From Clostridiales bacterium (GTDB taxonomy: Bacteria > Bacillota > Clostridia > Oscillospirales > Oscillospiraceae): a stretch of 36,669 nucleotides of DNA. This document shows, piece after piece, positions 34,417 to 36,669 of the stretch. The translations under genes were made by a program, and so were the position numbers. The stretch lies in the NCBI GenBank assembly GCA_004556345.1, contig SFHQ01000031.1, positions 1 through 36,669 on the forward strand. The letters are read 5' to 3'. Within the stretch, counting starts at the first letter, position 1. Each line of letters starts with the position of its first letter. The notes beneath the pieces are model-generated. The model had not been told where the DNA came from. It saw only the letters and a list, made by a program, of their open reading frames with translations, and searched no databases.

Positions 34417-35076
34417 TTATTTTTTCGCAATGATCTCGGTTTGCGATTTATAAATGTGGTAGGGCGGGATGGTCCCCCGGACGCTGGAGGTGGGGTAGAC
34501 GTTGCTGTGGGGGCCAATGACCGTGCCGGGGTTCAGCACGCTGTTGCAGCCCACCTCAACGTAGCTGCCCAAGATCGCGCCAACTTTTTTCCGCTGGGTG
34601 GGCATCCGCTCCTCCCCTTCCCGGATGACGACGAGGGTCTTGTCGCTCTTGACGTTGGAGGTGATGGAGCCTGCGCCCATGTGGGCGTGGCCGCCTAGAA
34701 TCGAGTCGCCGACATAATTATAGTGAGGGGTCTGAACGTAGTCAAAGAGGACCACGTTCTTCAGCTCCACGGAGTTGCCCACCACGGCCTTTTTGCCGAC
34801 GATGGCGCTGCCGCGGATGAAGGCGCAGTGCCGGATCTCCGCCTCATGGTCGATGATGCAGGGGCCGCCGAGGTAGGCCGAGGGAAACACCTTGGCATCT
34901 TTTGCGATCCAGACATCTTCGCTGGGGTGATCGTATTCCTCCAGGGACAGGGTCGCCCCCAGGGTCTTGATGTAATCGCTCAGCTCACCCAGGACTTCCC
35001 AGGCATAGGTCTTGCCCTCAAACAGGGGGGCAGCGATGGTGTCGTTCAGGTCGAACAGATCTTTGATCGTCAGCAT
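34417..35076 (-). CDS. GlmU-like left-handed beta-helix acyltransferase, 219 aa
   Basis: Residues 55-210 contain hexapeptide repeats that form a left-handed beta helix. The segment TPHYNYVGDSILGGHAHMGAG corresponds to the GlmU acetyltransferase site; His118 aligns with the catalytic His of GlmU (Escherichia coli NHLTYLGD). The uridylyltransferase domain of GlmU is missing, and the 50-residue N-terminus is helical. It is often annotated as UDP-GlcNAc pyrophosphorylase, but only an acetyltransferase fold is visible. Being three bases downstream of glmM, whose product makes glucosamine-1-phosphate, it is a good candidate for acetylating that product. GGAGGTG lies upstream, partly within the glmM end. 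Confidence 0.88.
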   Translation of the reverse strand: MLTIKDLFDLNDTIAAPLFEGKTYAWEVLGELSDYIKTLGATLSLEEYDHPSEDVWIAKDAKVFPSAYLGGPCIIDHEAEIRHCAFIRGSAIVGKKAVVGNSVELKNVVLFDYVQTPHYNYVGDSILGGHAHMGAGSITSNVKSDKTLVVIREGEERMPTQRKKVGAILGSYVEVGCNSVLNPGTVIGPHSNVYPTSSVRGTIPPYHIYKSQTEIIAKK

Positions 35077-35079
35077 GGC

Positions 35080-36429
35080 TTACTTCACCTCCGCCACCAG
35101 ACCGCGCTGGTGCATCACGTCGATGACGGCGTCCACGTTTTCCTCGCACAGCTCGTTGGTAGGGGCCTCGACCATCACGCGGAGGACAGGCTCGGTGCCG
35201 CTCTTCCGCAGCAGGATACGGCCCTGGTCGCCCAGCTTTTCAGCCACTTCCCGCACGGCATTCTGCACGGCGAAGTCGTTCAGGGCGCGGTCCTTGTCCT
35301 GAACGCGGACGTTTTTCAGCACCTGGGGATAAATTTTCAGGTCCTGGGTCAGCTTGGACAGGGGCATCTTCTTGCTCAGCATGGCCTGCATGATCTTGAT
35401 GGCGGTCAAAATGCCGTCGCCGGTGTTGGCGTACTTGCCAAAAATGATGTGGCCGGACTGCTCGCCGCCGATGAGGTGGCCGTTGGCCCGCATGTTTTCG
35501 TAGACATATTTGTCGCCCACGTCGGTCTTTTCATAGTCGATCCCCAGCGCATCCAGGGCCTTGTAGAGGCCGAAGTTGGACATGATGGTGGTGACGATGG
35601 TGTTGTTGGCCAGCTTCTCCCGCTCCTTCATGTACGCCCCGTACAGATAGAGGATGCCGTCGCCGTCCACCAGGTTGCCCTTCTCGTCCACGGCCAGGCA
35701 GCGGTCGGCGTCGCCGTCAAAGGCGAAGCCGATGTCCATGTGGTTGGCCTTGACGTATGCCTGGAGCTGCTCGATGTGGGTAGAGCCGCAGCCCTCATTG
35801 ATGTTGATGCCGTCGGGTTTATTATTGATGACATGCGTCTCGGCCCCCAGAGCCTCAAAGACATTCTCGGCGATCATCCAAGCGCTGCCGTTGGCGCAGT
35901 CCAGGGCCACCTTCATGTCCTTGTAGGAGTGGGTGGCCAGGCTGATGAGGTAGCCGATGTAGCGGTTCCGGCCGGAGGCGTAGTCGATGACCCGGCCGAT
36001 GTCCGCGCCGGTGGCATAGGGCAGGTTTTCCTTGCTGTCGAGATAGGCCTCGATCTTGTCAATGACCTCCTGCTCCATCTTTTCGCCGTGGCGGTTGATG
36101 AGCTTGATGCCGTTGTCATGGAAGGGGTTGTGGCTGGCAGAGATCATGATGCCGCAGTCAAACTCGTCCACCTTGGAGATGTAAGACACGCTGGGCGTGG
36201 TGGTGACGTGCATCAGGCAGGCGTCCGCACCGGAGGCCGTGATGCCGGCGGCCAAGGCGCACTCAAACATATAGCTGGACCGGCGGGTGTCTTTTCCGAT
36301 CACGATCTGGCCCTTGTGGTCCCGGCTGTAGTACCAGCCCAGGAAGCGGCCCACTTGAAACGCGTGGTCCACGGTGAGGGTCACGTTGGCCTCGCCGCGA
36401 AAACCGTCCGTACCAAAATATTTCGACAT
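35080..36429 (-). CDS. glmM: Phosphoglucosamine mutase, 449 aa
   Basis: GlmM interconverts glucosamine-6-phosphate and glucosamine-1-phosphate on the way to UDP-GlcNAc and peptidoglycan. The N-terminal YFGTDGFRG, the catalytic phosphoserine Ser99 in SASHNP, the metal loop DGDADR at 238-243, the sugar-binding GGEQSGH, and the C-terminal phosphate loop RKSGTEPVLRV are all intact. Length is normal. TTGGAGTG lies before the ATG. It has its own SigA promoter and leads a unit with the GlmU-like gene and perhaps the DMT transporter. cdaA and ybbR, frequent neighbours of glmM in Firmicutes, are not seen in this window. Confidence 0.97.
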   Translation of the reverse strand: MSKYFGTDGFRGEANVTLTVDHAFQVGRFLGWYYSRDHKGQIVIGKDTRRSSYMFECALAAGITASGADACLMHVTTTPSVSYISKVDEFDCGIMISASHNPFHDNGIKLINRHGEKMEQEVIDKIEAYLDSKENLPYATGADIGRVIDYASGRNRYIGYLISLATHSYKDMKVALDCANGSAWMIAENVFEALGAETHVINNKPDGININEGCGSTHIEQLQAYVKANHMDIGFAFDGDADRCLAVDEKGNLVDGDGILYLYGAYMKEREKLANNTIVTTIMSNFGLYKALDALGIDYEKTDVGDKYVYENMRANGHLIGGEQSGHIIFGKYANTGDGILTAIKIMQAMLSKKMPLSKLTQDLKIYPQVLKNVRVQDKDRALNDFAVQNAVREVAEKLGDQGRILLRKSGTEPVLRVMVEAPTNELCEENVDAVIDVMHQRGLVAEVK

Positions 36430-36492
36430 AGTCGATCACTCCAAATTCATAATTCATAGCTGAGAATTTGCATGGTTCGTTCTCAAAGAAAC

Positions 36493-36512
36493 ACGCAGGC
36501 AAGCTCCTGCGT
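36493..36512 (-). promoter_or_regulatory. Hairpin at the start of the glmM leader
   Basis: ACGCAGG and CCTGCGT form a 7-bp stem around a six-base loop right after the predicted transcription start. On the minus strand it is followed by GTTTCTTTG, a weak T-rich stretch, so it might attenuate or simply protect the 5' end. Confidence 0.35.
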
Positions 36513-36520
36513 AGAGTATC

Positions 36521-36550
36521 ATTATACAACGTCCGCCGCGTCTCTGTCAA
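36521..36550 (-). promoter_or_regulatory. SigA promoter of glmM
   Basis: On the minus strand TTGACA (36545-36550) and TATAAT (36521-36526) are both exact consensus, spaced by 18 bases, with a leader of about 85 bases. Confidence 0.82.
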
Positions 36551-36584
36551 TTCTAGGTTTCCGGTCCAGGTTTCCGGATAGAAC

Positions 36585-36615
36585 AAAAGAGACAACCGAA
36601 GTGGTTGTCTCTTTT
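36585..36615. terminator. Bidirectional terminator at the right edge
   Basis: AAAAGAGACAACC (36585-36597) and GGTTGTCTCTTTT (36603-36615) form a 13-bp perfect stem with a five-base loop; the A/T ends supply a T-run on both strands. It most likely ends a minus-strand gene lying beyond the window. Confidence 0.85.
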
Positions 36616-36624
36616 GTGTTGGCG

Positions 36625-36669
36625 TTACCTATTTTTCCGGCCCGTCTCCAGGCAAGTATCTTCGGCGCA
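36625..36669 (-). CDS. Possible C-terminal end of a gene beyond the right edge
   Basis: On the minus strand the last 14 codons read CAEDTCLETGRKNR, followed by a TAA at 36625-36627, just before the terminator at 36585-36615. The position supports a real gene end, but the fragment is too short to identify. Confidence 0.3.
   Translation of the reverse strand, partial: CAEDTCLETGRKNR

Noticed and set aside
34723..36459. 578-codon open frame on the plus strand opposite glmM
   Set aside because: Shadow frame of glmM and the GlmU-like gene; no ribosome binding site or recognisable domain.
36430..36520. glmS-type ribozyme or other known riboswitch in the glmM leader
   Set aside because: The leader is short and holds only a 7-bp hairpin; none of the conserved riboswitch cores is visible.

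Overview
The window is a high-GC, gene-dense stretch of chromosome from an endospore-forming anaerobe of the class Clostridia. spoIVA and sigG show that it sporulates. The ECF module, a ClpE-type chaperone, the hydroxyacyl-CoA dehydratase activase, SLH-domain proteins and GC-rich intergenic palindromes fit the Oscillospiraceae (Oscillibacter, Flavonifractor or Dysosmobacter-like gut bacteria). The family assignment is an inference from gene content; no 16S or other taxonomic marker was compared.

Layout, left to right. A truncated secreted SLH-domain protein (minus) is divergent from a two-gene unit encoding an unknown acidic protein and a LUD-domain protein. A minus-strand Na/Pi-cotransporter-family protein with a PhoU-like tail is divergent from spoIVA, which is followed by coaX. 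Next come a class I aminotransferase, a DUF2974-type alpha/beta hydrolase, and an overlapping pair encoding a 2-hydroxyacyl-CoA dehydratase-family protein and a dehydratase-subunit/activase fusion. A MerR regulator then faces a MATE efflux pump across a promoter with a 19-bp spacer. A repeat-rich stretch (14.49-15.90 kb) holds a MITE-like element, a gene remnant, a NUDIX gene, tRNA-Pro(GGG) and a long palindrome.

After a DivIVA-type coiled-coil gene (minus) comes a long plus-strand run: methyltransferase, ecfA1, ecfA2, ecfT, truA, DUF5711 protein, CvpA-family protein, and clpE under its own promoter. DegV and hemolysin III (minus) follow, then a phenylacetate-CoA ligase-family gene with a double-ACT protein, and a DUF2812 protein. 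A second palindromic repeat precedes tsf and rpsB (minus). sigG lies upstream of them with a SigF/SigG-type promoter. Last on the minus strand are a DMT transporter, a GlmU-like left-handed beta-helix protein and glmM.

Most of the window is ordinary housekeeping and sporulation content, and I found no defence system, CRISPR array, prophage or large mobile element. The observations most worth following are: the dehydratase/activase fusion, which keeps a Shine-Dalgarno site and ATG exactly at the domain junction; a MATE C-terminus encoded by an inserted repeat; three distinct palindromic intergenic repeats; a zinc-motif gene remnant; a structured rpsB leader; an exact inverted repeat downstream of the paaK-type promoter; and an unusual substitution in SigG region 2. 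Many long open frames opposite real genes are artefacts of the high GC content and were left out.
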